From JABDIP01 sp965212545 (GTDB lineage: Bacteria > Pseudomonadota > Alphaproteobacteria > DSM-16000 > Inquilinaceae), in assembly GCA_965212545.1 (NCBI GenBank), contig CBDBVB010000026.1, positions 1 to 64,000 on the forward strand: DNA of 64,000 nt, given 5' to 3'. Shown here in pieces: positions 1 to 9,304 of this stretch (position 1 is the stretch's first letter; every line of letters begins with the position of its first letter). The notes below the pieces were generated by a model, which saw only the letters and a program-made list of their open reading frames with translations, searched no databases and had not been told where the DNA came from. The translations under genes were made by a program, and so were the position numbers.

Positions 1-1142
1 ACGCGGAACTCCTGGCCTATGCGACGCCTGGGTTTTTCGCCTTTGGTCTGTTTTCATTGCCGGCCGGCTGGCTTGCCGACAAATGGAGCCGCGATGGCAT
101 GATGTGCGTGTTCTTCATCGGCATCGGCCTCGCCTCCCTCGCCACCAGTTTCGCCGAGACGCCTCTTCAGATCGGTATCGGCCTATTCGTGATCGGTATG
201 TTCGCGGCGATCTATCATCCGGTGGGGCTCGCCATCGTCACGTCGAAATGGCGCGACATCGGCTTTCGGATCGCCGCGAACGGCGTGTGGGGCAACCTGG
301 GGGTCGCCGGCGCGGCACTGATCACCGGGTTCTTGATCGACAATGGAGGCTGGCGCCTGGCATTCGTATTCCCGGGCCTCGTATCCATCGGCGTCGGGCT
401 CGCCTATATGGGCTTGCGCTGGACTGGCATTCACGCAGAGAGCGGCGCCAGGAAAGCGATGGCCGCGGCTATCGAGGTGAAATCGTCGCCCTCTTACCGC
501 GCGCTCCTGATCCGCGTATCGGCAATCGTCTTCATGACCACCGCCGTCTCCTCGATCATCTTCCAGGCGACGACGTTCGCATTGCCCAAGATCTTCGAGG
601 AACGGCTGCAGGGTCTGGCGATCGAACTCTCGGCCTGGATCGACGGCATCGCCGCATCGGGGCAGGGAGACGTCGCGACAGTGATCGGTTCACTGGCCTT
701 CATCGTCTTCGCCGTCGCATCGATCGCGCAACTTGTTGTCGGCAGCATGCTCGATCGCTTCGGCCCGCGTCCGGTCTTCATGGTCGTTGCGGCTCTCCAA
801 CTGGTATTCTTTTCCGCGATGCCGGGTCTGACCGACGGTGTCGCGCTCGCCGCTGCGTTGGGCTTCATGCTCGGGGCGTTCGGACAGATCCCGATCAACG
901 ACTACATGATCGGCAAGACGGCGCAGGGCGCCTACAGGGCTCGCATCTATGGCGTCCGCTACGTCGTCAGTTTCACCGTGCTGGCGCTGACCCTGCCGTT
1001 GATTGCCATCGTCTATCAGAATTGGGGATTCGATACGCTGTTTCGCATCCTTGCCGGCGCCGCCGCGGTGATCCTCCTCATCGTGGCCGCATTGCCAAAA
1101 CGACTGCCGAAACCGGACGCCGCGCCCGTTGCAGCGGAATAG
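1..1142 (+). CDS. MFS transporter, 5' end missing
   Basis: The reading frame is already open at base 3 and contains no convincing start, so the gene begins upstream of the window. The roughly 380 visible residues form at least ten hydrophobic segments. A charged loop after the second visible helix (GWLADKWSRDG) resembles the conserved loop 2-3 of the major facilitator superfamily, and a second one (GSMLDRFGPRP) appears after the central loop. The protein ends in a short cytoplasmic tail (KRLPKPDAAP). It is an inner-membrane secondary transporter; the substrate cannot be read from sequence. The next gene converges on it, about 100 bases away. Family is secure, substrate unknown. Confidence 0.85.
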   Translation, partial: AELLAYATPGFFAFGLFSLPAGWLADKWSRDGMMCVFFIGIGLASLATSFAETPLQIGIGLFVIGMFAAIYHPVGLAIVTSKWRDIGFRIAANGVWGNLGVAGAALITGFLIDNGGWRLAFVFPGLVSIGVGLAYMGLRWTGIHAESGARKAMAAAIEVKSSPSYRALLIRVSAIVFMTTAVSSIIFQATTFALPKIFEERLQGLAIELSAWIDGIAASGQGDVATVIGSLAFIVFAVASIAQLVVGSMLDRFGPRPVFMVVAALQLVFFSAMPGLTDGVALAAALGFMLGAFGQIPINDYMIGKTAQGAYRARIYGVRYVVSFTVLALTLPLIAIVYQNWGFDTLFRILAGAAAVILLIVAALPKRLPKPDAAPVAAE

Positions 1143-1241
1143 GAGCAATGGCGGCTCCGCTGGCGGTTCAGATTTGCAGCTGGCAGCTGCCGGGCCTCGG
1201 GCTGAATACCGGCACGCGGGGATTGCGGCCCCGTGTCCCGA

Positions 1242-1874
1242 TCAGGCGCGAAGCTCCCTCAGCCCATCGGCAATCAGTTTTGCCCCCAGCGCGCCGAACA
1301 CCATGCCGAATGTCGTTTCGATGGCATGCGCCGCCCGACCATAGGCCCGCATCGCCATGCCGGTCGAAAACAGCAGGGCATAGCTGCCGTATATCGCCAT
1401 CGCCGACAAGGACGCGCAGGTTCCGACCAACAGGAACTGCATGCTCGAGAGACTCATGGACGCTAGAAAGATCGACACGGCGATCCACATCAAGGCTGCC
1501 TTCGGATTTGTCAGCACCACCAGGAACCCGGTTCCGAAAGCCCGCAGGTCGGTCGTCTTCATGGCGGCCCTGTCGCCGCCAGACTTGGCGCCCCGCCAGG
1601 CCGCCCGAATGGCCTTCAATCCCAGGAAGAGCAGGTAGCCTCCGCCCAGTAATTTCATCGCGGTGATCATCTCCGGGAACGCTTTGAAGATTGCCCCAAT
1701 GCCGAAGGTGAACAGCACCGCCCAGACGAAGACGCCACTGGCCACGCCGGCGGCGGCCATCACCCCGGCCTTTCGTCCCGAGCCGAGGGAAATCGACGAC
1801 ACGGCCATCATGTTCGGGCCCGGAGAGACCTGGGCGAGAAAGACCCCGAAGATCAGGGGCAGGAATTCCAGCAA
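1242..1874 (-). CDS. LysE/RhtB-family amino-acid exporter
   Basis: About 210 residues, the usual length of the LysE/RhtB family, with six hydrophobic segments. The diagnostic SPGPN motif lies at residues 17-21 and TNPKAALMW in the middle. These inner-membrane proteins export amino acids or their analogues. The frame stays open further upstream, but that extension is charged and unlike the family. A TTG at 1874 sits 7 bases after a GGAGG ribosome site and puts the N terminus exactly where the family starts, so I chose it over the ATG at 1994. It follows the ABC permease genes on the same strand after a 160-base gap and need not belong to their operon. Confidence 0.85.
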   Translation of the reverse strand: MLEFLPLIFGVFLAQVSPGPNMMAVSSISLGSGRKAGVMAAAGVASGVFVWAVLFTFGIGAIFKAFPEMITAMKLLGGGYLLFLGLKAIRAAWRGAKSGGDRAAMKTTDLRAFGTGFLVVLTNPKAALMWIAVSIFLASMSLSSMQFLLVGTCASLSAMAIYGSYALLFSTGMAMRAYGRAAHAIETTFGMVFGALGAKLIADGLRELRA

Positions 1875-2034
1875 GGGCAAACCTCCAACGCGGATCGGAT
1901 GGCATCGCCTTTCAATGACGATAGCTCCAGCCCGAGCGGTCATTGTGAAGAGCCACAGGCGACGCGGCAATCCGATATCACCGGTTGGCGGCACAATCTG
2001 GATCGCCGCGCTTCGCTCGCGATGACGGGCAGAA

Positions 2035-2994
2035 TCAGCGCTCGGCGCTCTTGCCGCCAGCCAGAGTGATTACTCCGATGATGATGAGGCCGGACAGCAC
2101 CAGACGGATGCCGGCGCCGAGGCCGAAGGTGTTCAGCATCGTCACCAACAGGAACAGGAACAGCGCTGCCCCCCAAAGGCCGGACACGTTGGAATAGCCG
2201 CCGGCGACCGAGGTGCCGCCGATGACCACCACGGCGATCGAGGCCAGCAGATATTCCGAGCCCATGTTGAGCGACGCCCCGCCTGAGAACCCGGCGAGCA
2301 CGAAACCGCACAGCCCGGCGAACACCGCCGACATCACATAGGTTGCGAAGCGCACGAAATCGACCGAAACGCCCGCCAGCCGAGCCGCCCTGGGGTTCTG
2401 GCCGATGGCGATCACCGAGCGGCCATAGACCGTGCGGTGCAGCACCACCGCCATGGCGGCAGCCAGGATGATCACGCAGACCGCCAGCACGGGCACGCCC
2501 GAGACCTGCCAAGTGGTGAAATCGGCCAGCCCCGGCGGCGGCTTGATCTTGATGCCGCGGCCATAGGCGATCGCGGTGGACTGCACCAGGAAGCTGGAGG
2601 ATAAAGTGGCGATGATCGGCGGAATGCGCAGCAGGCGGATCAGCGCGTAATTGAACACGCCGACGGCCGCGCCGCATGCCAGGGCGATGATCAGCCCGAT
2701 GGCGATCATAGAGTCCTGGGTGTCCATCAGCTTCATCGACGCCGCGCCGGCAAGGGTCATGGTTGCCGGGATCGACAGATCGACGTTGCCGGGTCCCAGG
2801 GTGATCACGTGCATCTGCCCAATACCGACGATCACCGAAAACGCGGCGAAGGAAAACGCGGCTGTCAGCACCTGCCCCGCGCCCTGGCCGCCGGTGAACG
2901 CGATGGTCGCAAGCCAGACCAGGCCGGCGCCGACATAGGCCCAGATCCATGGCTGTTCGGTAACGAGCCGCAACCGTTTCACGATGGCCGTCAT
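2035..2994 (-). CDS. Ribose-type ABC transporter permease (second)
   Basis: 319 residues with 8-9 hydrophobic segments. It has the permease signature of the RbsC/XylH family (IGQNPRAARLAGV), in the loop that contacts the ATPase. It forms one half of the membrane channel of a CUT2-type sugar importer. The ATG overlaps the stop of the upstream permease gene by four bases (ATGA), showing translational coupling. It is the last gene of a minus-strand operon ordered binding protein, ATPase, permease, permease. The open frame extends 215 codons further upstream, but that stretch is antisense-frame noise over the neighbouring permease. The transported sugar is not evident. Confidence 0.9.
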   Translation of the reverse strand: MTAIVKRLRLVTEQPWIWAYVGAGLVWLATIAFTGGQGAGQVLTAAFSFAAFSVIVGIGQMHVITLGPGNVDLSIPATMTLAGAASMKLMDTQDSMIAIGLIIALACGAAVGVFNYALIRLLRIPPIIATLSSSFLVQSTAIAYGRGIKIKPPPGLADFTTWQVSGVPVLAVCVIILAAAMAVVLHRTVYGRSVIAIGQNPRAARLAGVSVDFVRFATYVMSAVFAGLCGFVLAGFSGGASLNMGSEYLLASIAVVVIGGTSVAGGYSNVSGLWGAALFLFLLVTMLNTFGLGAGIRLVLSGLIIIGVITLAGGKSAER

Positions 2995-3932
2995 CGTCGC
3001 GCCTCGGCCCGGTTGATGAGCACCCGCAGCGCCAGCACGATGATCAGGATGGCACCCTGGGCGCCGATCTGCCAATCGGGCGAGATGCGCAGGAAGGACA
3101 GGAAGGACCCGGCGAGGGTCAGGGTCGCGGCGCCAATGACGGCGCCGACCGGCGAGATGCGCCCGCCGACGAATTCGCCGCCGCCGAGGATCACCCCTGC
3201 GATGGACAGCAGCGTGTAGCGCAGGGCGATATTGGCGTCCGCCGACGTGGTCAGCCCGATCAGCGAGAGCCCGGACAGCACACCGAAGAAACCGGCCAGC
3301 GCGAACATCGTCATCTTGGTGCGCAACAGAGACCAACCGGCCCGCGCCACCGAGCGCGGATTGCCGCCGGCCCCGCGCAGAACCGCGCCATAGGCGGAAC
3401 GCATGAGGCCGACATGGACGATGGCGGCGAGCGCAACCGAGGCGTAGATGGTGAAGGGCAGCAGCGGCGTCTTGAAGGTCATGACGGCGCGAATCCACTG
3501 CGGCGCGCTGCCGCCCGGTGTCGGCAGAACCAGCAGCGCCAGGCCCAGCCAGACGAAGGACATGCCCAGGGTCACCACGATCGACGGCAGGTTGCGCAGA
3601 TGGATCAGGGCGCCGAGCGCGGCATAGCCGAGCACGCAACCGGCCAGCGCCAGGACGCCGAGCAGCGGCGTATCGTGCAGCCAGGTCGCGCCGATGCAGG
3701 CCACCAACCCGACGAAGGAGCCGATCCCCAGATCGAGATCATTGACCGTGATCACGCACATCTGGGCGATGGTCGCGAATGCGATCGGCAGGGCCAGGTT
3801 GAGCAGCAGGTTGAGGCCCAGATAGCTCATCGCCCGGGGCTGCAGATAGAAGATCGCGGCCAGCAGGACCACCAGCGAGAACGCCGGGAGCAGGCTGCGC
3901 AGCAAGCGCGGCGAGAGGGTCGGCGGCGTCAT
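2991..3932 (-). CDS. Ribose-type ABC transporter permease (first)
   Basis: 313 residues, mostly hydrophobic, of the BPD_transp_2 family used by ribose, xylose and autoinducer-2 importers. The conserved cytoplasmic segment (RGAGGNPRSVARAGW) corresponds to the RbsC coupling loop. It pairs with the adjacent permease to make a heterodimeric channel. Its ATG overlaps the ATPase stop (ATGA), and its own stop overlaps the next start, so ATPase, permease and permease are translationally coupled. The two permeases are clearly paralogous but diverged, as expected for a heterodimer. Confidence 0.9.
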   Translation of the reverse strand: MTPPTLSPRLLRSLLPAFSLVVLLAAIFYLQPRAMSYLGLNLLLNLALPIAFATIAQMCVITVNDLDLGIGSFVGLVACIGATWLHDTPLLGVLALAGCVLGYAALGALIHLRNLPSIVVTLGMSFVWLGLALLVLPTPGGSAPQWIRAVMTFKTPLLPFTIYASVALAAIVHVGLMRSAYGAVLRGAGGNPRSVARAGWSLLRTKMTMFALAGFFGVLSGLSLIGLTTSADANIALRYTLLSIAGVILGGGEFVGGRISPVGAVIGAATLTLAGSFLSFLRISPDWQIGAQGAILIIVLALRVLINRAEARR

Positions 3933-5398
3933 GTGGCCTCACCGAACGAGGCGTGCAGGACCTTCTCCTCGGTCAGTTGGTGGCGCGGCAGGTCGGCGAC
4001 GATGCGGCCGTCGCGAAACACGTAGACATGATCACAATGGTCGAGCTCGTCCATCTCCGTCGTGTACCAGAGGAAGGTACGACCCTTGGCAGCCTCTTCG
4101 CGGATCATGCCGTAGACTTCCTGCTTGGTGCCGATATCGACACCGCGCATCGGGTCGTCCATCAGGATGATCTCCGCATCCGACGCCAGCGCCCGGGCAA
4201 ACAGCGCCTTCTGCTGATTGCCGCCGGACAGCGACAGGATGTTGTTGTCCATGTCGGGCGTGACGATGCCGATGCGCTGGCGCCATTGCGCCGCAAGCCT
4301 GGTCTCGGCGGCGCGGTCAACCAGGCCGAGGCGCAGTAGGCGCCGCATCGACCCGATGCTGATGTTCCGGGCGATCGACCACAGCGGAAAGATGCCGTCG
4401 GTCTGGCGATCGCCGGCGACCAGCGCCATGCGCCGTCGGCCAGAGCCAGGTCGACCCCGAACCGCCGGCCCCTCGAAGACCCCGAGCAGCATCTCGGTCT
4501 GGCCATGGCCGCCGAGCCCGGCGAGGCCGATCACCTCGCCGCCATGCACGGTCAGCGCCTGGCCATCCGCCTGTCCCGGCGGCAGAGCTGTGATCAGCGG
4601 TTGGGATTCCTCGCGTTTCGACTGCGCGGCGATTTCGGTCTCGTCGGTGTCGGCGACGCTGCCCATGGCGGAAACCAGGGTGTCGCGCGTGTAATCTTCG
4701 GCCGGTCGTGCCTCGACCACCGCCCCGTCGCGCATCACCACGATCCGGTCGGCCGTCGACAGCACTTCGCCCAGCAGATGCGAGATCAGCACCACCGCAC
4801 CGCCGGCATCGACGAAGCGCCGGACGAACGCCAGCAACTGTTCGGCGACAACCGCGTCCAGCGACGAGGTCGGCTCGTCCAGGATCACCAGCGTGCTGGG
4901 CGCATCGGTCACGGTGAAGGCGCGGGCGATCTCCACCATCTGCCGCCGGGCGATAGACAGATCACCGACCCCATCCGAGGCGGCGATGCCATGGCCGGGG
5001 AAGATCTCGTCAAGCTTGGTCCGGATCAGGGTCGCCGCCTTCGCCCGCCAGCCAAACCCGCGCAGCGCCGGGTGCAGGATACGAGCGTTCTCGGCCACGG
5101 TGAGGTTGGGGCAGAGCGACAGTTCCTGAAACACGCAGCGGATGCCGTATCCGTGCGCCGGCCCGACCGCGTAATGCGGCCCGACATCCCGGCCACGGAC
5201 CCGGATCGACCCGGCGCTGGGCGCCAGCGTGCCGGCCAGGATATTCATGAGGGTCGATTTGCCGGCGCCATTGTGGCCGACCAGCCCGACACAGGCACCG
5301 GCAGGGACTTCCAGATCGACGCCGACCAACGCACGGACGGCGCCGAAATGCCTTTCGACGCCGTCCAGGTTGACGATCGGCGGTTCGGACGCGGTCAT
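3929..5398 (-). CDS. Ribose-type ABC transporter, double-domain ATPase
   Basis: 489 residues with two fused nucleotide-binding domains, as in RbsA/XylG. The first domain has a good Walker A (GHNGAGKST, near residue 38) and Walker B (LVILDEPTSSLD) but a weakened signature (DLSIARRQ). The second has a degenerate Walker A (GLAGLGGHGQTE) with a strong signature (LSGGNQQK) and Walker B (IILMDDP). This asymmetry is normal for the family, where one composite site hydrolyses ATP. It lies 54 bases after the binding-protein gene and overlaps the permease gene by four bases. It energises uptake by the two downstream permeases. Confidence 0.92.
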   Translation of the reverse strand: MTASEPPIVNLDGVERHFGAVRALVGVDLEVPAGACVGLVGHNGAGKSTLMNILAGTLAPSAGSIRVRGRDVGPHYAVGPAHGYGIRCVFQELSLCPNLTVAENARILHPALRGFGWRAKAATLIRTKLDEIFPGHGIAASDGVGDLSIARRQMVEIARAFTVTDAPSTLVILDEPTSSLDAVVAEQLLAFVRRFVDAGGAVVLISHLLGEVLSTADRIVVMRDGAVVEARPAEDYTRDTLVSAMGSVADTDETEIAAQSKREESQPLITALPPGQADGQALTVHGGEVIGLAGLGGHGQTEMLLGVFEGPAVRGRPGSGRRRMALVAGDRQTDGIFPLWSIARNISIGSMRRLLRLGLVDRAAETRLAAQWRQRIGIVTPDMDNNILSLSGGNQQKALFARALASDAEIILMDDPMRGVDIGTKQEVYGMIREEAAKGRTFLWYTTEMDELDHCDHVYVFRDGRIVADLPRHQLTEEKVLHASFGEAT

Positions 5399-5452
5399 GC
5401 TCCGTCCGGAGGCAAGGCCACGTCCACCAGCCAGCGGCGGCCGGTCATCGGA

Positions 5453-6478
5453 TCACATGCCGGCGTCGGCGATCGCCGCCTTGGCATCGTCGATCGAGTA
5501 CTCGACATTGGCCACGCCGCCGACCTCGGTGGTGGCGAGGTTCTCTTCCAGATTGTCCTGGTCGATCCTGAGGAACGGCACCACCAGGTCCTTGGGCACC
5601 TCCTGGCCGTCGAGGATCTGCTGCGCTACCCAGAAGGCCAGCGTCGAGACGCCCGGTGCGATCGAGACCGACATGGTCTCATAGCCGTTCTCCGCCTTCT
5701 GCTCGGCCCACCATTGCAGCTCGTCCTGGCGGTTGCCCATGATGATCAGCGGTGTATCGCGGCCGGCCGCGCGGAACGCCTGGGCCGCGCCATAGCCGTC
5801 GCCGCCCTGGGTGACGACCGCGGCCACATCCGGCAGCGACGGCAGAATTCCGGCGACCGCCTTCTGCGACACATCCTGTGCCCAGTCGCCATGGACCGAG
5901 CCGACGATCGTGAATTGCGGGTTCTCGGCGACGCCCTCATGGATGCCGGCGCTGATCTCGTCATCGACGAAGACACCTGCAAGGCCGCGGATCTCCAGCA
6001 GATTGCCGCCTTCCGGCATCTTCTCCGCCAGGTAGAGCACCTCGTCCTTGCCCATCTGCTTGAAGTCGACCGCGATCCGCCAGGCGCAGGGCGCGGTGAC
6101 GATGCCATCGAAGGAGACGACGGTGATGCCGGCGTCGCAGGCCTGCTGCACGGCGCCGTTCAGGGCGTCCGGCGAGGCCGCATTGATGACGATCGCGTCA
6201 TAGCCCTGCAGGATCAGGTTCTGGATCTGCGCCGCCTGCTCGGTGACTTGGTTCTCAGCGGTGGTGAACGCGTCAGCCGCGGAAACGATGCCCTCCGAGA
6301 CGGCGACGCTGCCGACCTTCTCCCAGCTTCGCAGCATGGCCTGGCGCCAGGAATTGCCGGCGTAGTTGTTGGAAAGCGCGATCCGGCTGTCGGACGTGTC
6401 GGCGCTGGCGGCGCCGGCCATCGCGGTCGCAACGATCGCGGCCATCATCAAAGGGGCGTGTGTGACGAGACGTTTCAT
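5453..6478 (-). CDS. Periplasmic sugar-binding protein of the ribose-type ABC importer
   Basis: 341 residues. A signal peptide spans about residues 1-26 (MKRL, hydrophobic core, ASA then ADTSD). The mature part matches the periplasmic-binding-protein-like domain used by RbsB relatives (ALSNNYAGNSWR near the N terminus, later VINAASPDALNGAV). The ATG at 6478 is preceded by GGAGGAAG at proper spacing; the frame opens 32 codons earlier, but those residues would spoil the signal peptide. It is the first gene of the four-gene operon. Ligand unknown, probably a sugar or polyol. Confidence 0.92.
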   Translation of the reverse strand: MKRLVTHAPLMMAAIVATAMAGAASADTSDSRIALSNNYAGNSWRQAMLRSWEKVGSVAVSEGIVSAADAFTTAENQVTEQAAQIQNLILQGYDAIVINAASPDALNGAVQQACDAGITVVSFDGIVTAPCAWRIAVDFKQMGKDEVLYLAEKMPEGGNLLEIRGLAGVFVDDEISAGIHEGVAENPQFTIVGSVHGDWAQDVSQKAVAGILPSLPDVAAVVTQGGDGYGAAQAFRAAGRDTPLIIMGNRQDELQWWAEQKAENGYETMSVSIAPGVSTLAFWVAQQILDGQEVPKDLVVPFLRIDQDNLEENLATTEVGGVANVEYSIDDAKAAIADAGM

Positions 6479-6535
6479 TGTTCTTCCTCCCGGGTCGGTT
6501 TGACGCCATTGCCTGGCGTTTGGTCTTGTCGGTTG

Positions 6536-6564
6536 ATGAGAAGCATTCCTCATACGATTGTCAA
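6536..6564 (-). promoter_or_regulatory. Candidate promoter of the ribose-type ABC operon
   Basis: On the minus strand a perfect TTGACA (6564-6559) is followed after 17 bases by TCTCAT (6541-6536), a weak match to TATAAT. It lies about 60 bases upstream of the binding-protein start, a sensible distance for a sigma-70-type promoter. Only the -35 box is convincing. Confidence 0.35.
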
Positions 6565-6595
6565 CCGGCACCACCGATGCTGCACGGTACCGCGT

Positions 6596-7063
6596 TCAGC
6601 GACCACTATGAAGCTGTCTGACGCCCGCCACCGCAAGCGCCAGCAAGGTCAGGCATTTGACGATCTCAAGACCTCCATAGGCGTTGTGGTGATATGAGGC
6701 CGGCAAGGTCTCGCCCGCCATGATCGCCGCGACCCGAAGATCCAGCGCCGGCAGCAGCCAGAAGGACTGGAGAGCCAGCGCAAGAATGAGCAAGGCGAGT
6801 CCTCCAGCCCTGTATCGCGGAAATCCGGCCGCAATGACGACAATCGCCAGCAATCCGGCGACGCCCCATTCGATCCTGCTGAACAAGGCGAAGGTAACCC
6901 GCCCGACATCGAGCGCCGGGCCAAGCTCCAGGGTCGGCGCCGCGAATTTCACCGGCGTGGCGATGAACGAAACGCCGATAAGCAGACCCAGCCAGATCGC
7001 CGGAATCAGCCCGAGCGCCGCCATGGCGTAGCGAGGGGCCGGTTCACCGCTTCGGCGAGCCAT
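6596..7063 (-). CDS. Small four-helix membrane protein
   Basis: 155 residues with about four hydrophobic segments (residues 13-33, 60-82, 85-105, 132-150) and a short conserved-looking loop after helix 1 (FIATPVKFAAPTLEL). This layout resembles the DUF4149/TMEM205-like group of small inner-membrane proteins, but I am not certain of the family. It lies between the sugar-binding-protein gene and the dehydrogenase gene, all on the minus strand, with short gaps on both sides. No catalytic residues can be named. Confidence 0.6.
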   Translation of the reverse strand: MARRSGEPAPRYAMAALGLIPAIWLGLLIGVSFIATPVKFAAPTLELGPALDVGRVTFALFSRIEWGVAGLLAIVVIAAGFPRYRAGGLALLILALALQSFWLLPALDLRVAAIMAGETLPASYHHNAYGGLEIVKCLTLLALAVAGVRQLHSGR

Positions 7064-7116
7064 GATATCTCTCCAGGCATTGAACGAGGCCGCAGATCAA
7101 CCGCCGATGGGCCCGC

Positions 7117-7944
7117 CTATTCGCTCTTCTTGAACGCCTCGGCGTAGTCGGGATGCCAGCGGGACAGCGGGGGACGGTTCTCGGTGATGTCGCCGGCACC
7201 CCATAGGATGCGTTTGCGGTCCATCTCCGACGTCACCTCGTTGTCCGGGCAGATGATGTAGAAATCGCCCGCCTCCAGCGCCGCCAGCATGCGCTCGGCC
7301 ACCTGGTCGGGGAGCCAGGCGCCGGGTTTGTGCTCGCGCTTGCCGGTGGTGGTGAAGCCGGGCACCAGCAGATGGGCGGAGATCAGGCATCCCTCGGTGT
7401 TCCTGAACTCGTGCTGCAATTGCTCGGTATAAGTCTTCACCGCCGATTTGGTAACGTTGTAGATGACATTGCCCGGCGGGTTCGTGATGCCCTGCTTGGA
7501 GCCCGTATTGACGATGGCCGACGGCGCCGCCTGGGCCAGCATGCGCGGCAGGAAGGCCCGCACTCCATGCACCACGCCCCAGAAATTGACGTCCATCGTC
7601 CGGTGCCAATCCTCCAGCGTCTCCGACGTGCCGCCGGCGACCCGGGTGGCGGCATTGTTCATCAGCAGCGCGACGTCGCCGAACTGTTCATAGGCCGCGC
7701 CGCACAGCGCCTCGACCTCCTCCATGCGGCCGACATTGATCTCAGCCGACATGACCGCCGAATCGCCGTCCGGGGCCATCGCCGCCACCTGCTCCGCCGC
7801 CACCTCCAACTCGTCGCCGGCGATATCCGCCAGACACACCCGCATGCCCATTCCGGCGCACCGCTTGGCGGCGGCAAGCCCGATGCCCATCGCCGCCCCG
7901 GTGATCACCGCCACGCGCCCTTCGCCCACAATCGGACTCGTCAT
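7117..7944 (-). CDS. Short-chain dehydrogenase/reductase
   Basis: 275 residues of the classical SDR family. The cofactor motif TGAAMGIG is at residues 15-22, NNAA at about 97-100, and the catalytic set is Ser149, Tyr162 and Lys166 (YNVTK). It is an NAD(P)-dependent cytoplasmic oxidoreductase; the substrate is unknown. The ATG at 7944 follows GGGGAGGGG at six bases, so I rejected the longer frame that opens at 8142. It is divergent from the beta-hydroxyacid dehydrogenase gene at 8164, and the 219-base space between them should hold both promoters. Confidence 0.88.
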   Translation of the reverse strand: MTSPIVGEGRVAVITGAAMGIGLAAAKRCAGMGMRVCLADIAGDELEVAAEQVAAMAPDGDSAVMSAEINVGRMEEVEALCGAAYEQFGDVALLMNNAATRVAGGTSETLEDWHRTMDVNFWGVVHGVRAFLPRMLAQAAPSAIVNTGSKQGITNPPGNVIYNVTKSAVKTYTEQLQHEFRNTEGCLISAHLLVPGFTTTGKREHKPGAWLPDQVAERMLAALEAGDFYIICPDNEVTSEMDRKRILWGAGDITENRPPLSRWHPDYAEAFKKSE

Positions 7945-8163
7945 ATCTATCCCCTCCCCGATTTCCGGATATCCTGCGTCGTCGACCGGCAACGAGTATA
8001 AGGGAACCGACTTGGCCAGCGAACCGCTTCGAATTGCCATTGTCGGCGCGGGCGGTCCGGCGACGCTTGCCGCCACGTTGGCGGTGCCGGACGCCGCCAG
8101 GAAACGCAGAACGGTCCGCCTCGACGGCAGACCCGGAACCAATTCTTATGGGGAGCGAACCGC

Positions 8164-9072
8164 ATGACGACAAAACCGAAGATCGGCTTTATCGGCCTGG
8201 GCCTGATGGGCTCGGCGATGGCCGAGAGGCTGCAGAGCCTGGACTATCCGATGACCGTGATCGCCCATCGCAACCGGGCGCCGATCGACGCGGCCGTGTC
8301 GCGCGGCGCGGCCGAAGCGAAGAGCTTCGCGGAACTGGCCGCCGGCTCCGACATCGTGATGCTGTGCGTCGACACCTCCGATGCGGTGGAATCGGCGATG
8401 TTCGGCGAGGAGGGCGTGATCGCTGCGATCCCGTCCGGCGCGATGGTGATCGATTTCGGCACCTCCCTGCCCGATTCCACCAGGCGCATAGGCGCCGCCC
8501 TGGCCGACAGGGGCGCAGCGATGCTCGACGCGCCGCTCGGCCGGACCCCGGCGCATGCCCTGGAGGGCAAGCTCAACATCATGGCGGCCGGCACCGAGGA
8601 GGCATACCGACAGGCCGAACCAGTGCTGGGCGATCTCGGCGAGAACGTGTTCCATGTCGGCCCGCTGGGCGCCGGCCACACCTTGAAGCTGATCAACAAC
8701 TTCTTCGCCATGACGACGGCCTGCGCCATGTCGGAAGCCTTCGTCATGGCCGATCTGGCCGGGCTGAAGCGTGAGACCCTGTACGACGTGATGGCCGCCG
8801 GTCCGCTGCGCTCGGGCATGATGGACTTCATCAAGGCCAACGCCATCGACGGCCAGCCCGACATGCTCGCCTTCTCCATCGCCAATGGCCGCAAGGATGT
8901 CGGCTACTACACCGCCATGGCCGACGCGTTGGGCGCCCAGAGCTTCATCGCCCCGGCGACCAAGCAACAGCTCGGCATCGCCAAGGCCAATGGCTGGGGC
9001 CAACGCATGGTGCGCATGGTGCCGGAAATGGTGGACTATTTGGCGGCGCTGTTCGCTGGAAAGGCGGGCTAA
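8164..9072 (+). CDS. NAD(P)-dependent beta-hydroxyacid dehydrogenase (3-hydroxyisobutyrate dehydrogenase family)
   Basis: 302 residues. The Rossmann motif GLGLMG is at residues 11-16, a substrate-loop motif LDAPLGRTP at about 121-129, and the catalytic lysine is Lys175 in GHTLKLINNF. This is the standard architecture of 3-hydroxyisobutyrate, tartronate-semialdehyde and glyoxylate reductases. GGGGAG lies about nine bases before the ATG. It is not the parent of the dehydrogenase remnant at 9902-10030, which resembles the other family member at 18554-19435. The exact hydroxyacid is unknown. Confidence 0.88.
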   Translation: MTTKPKIGFIGLGLMGSAMAERLQSLDYPMTVIAHRNRAPIDAAVSRGAAEAKSFAELAAGSDIVMLCVDTSDAVESAMFGEEGVIAAIPSGAMVIDFGTSLPDSTRRIGAALADRGAAMLDAPLGRTPAHALEGKLNIMAAGTEEAYRQAEPVLGDLGENVFHVGPLGAGHTLKLINNFFAMTTACAMSEAFVMADLAGLKRETLYDVMAAGPLRSGMMDFIKANAIDGQPDMLAFSIANGRKDVGYYTAMADALGAQSFIAPATKQQLGIAKANGWGQRMVRMVPEMVDYLAALFAGKAG

Positions 9073-9304
9073 TTCCGGTCTGGAGGCCGGGATCGGTGGT
9101 TCGGCCGCTGACTGCACCGCCTCTTCCAGTTTTGTGACGCTTGAGAGTGAGCGGAATCACATCGTGCTGTCACGTCACTGCGGTACCGTGGCCATTGGCG
9201 CAGGTGCTTGGGAAACATGCGCGGACGCCCGCAGGAAAGCACCGGCAACACCCACAGGGGACGAGCGCCCAATTCCGCCGCGGCCAAGGGCGCAAGGAGA
9301 TACC

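Noticed and set aside
4505..6697. A long plus-strand open frame opposite the ribose-type ABC genes
   Set aside because: Its residues are Arg/Gly/His/Asp-rich noise, and the minus-strand genes in the same DNA have clear domains and coupled starts. Long antisense frames are common in GC-rich DNA.
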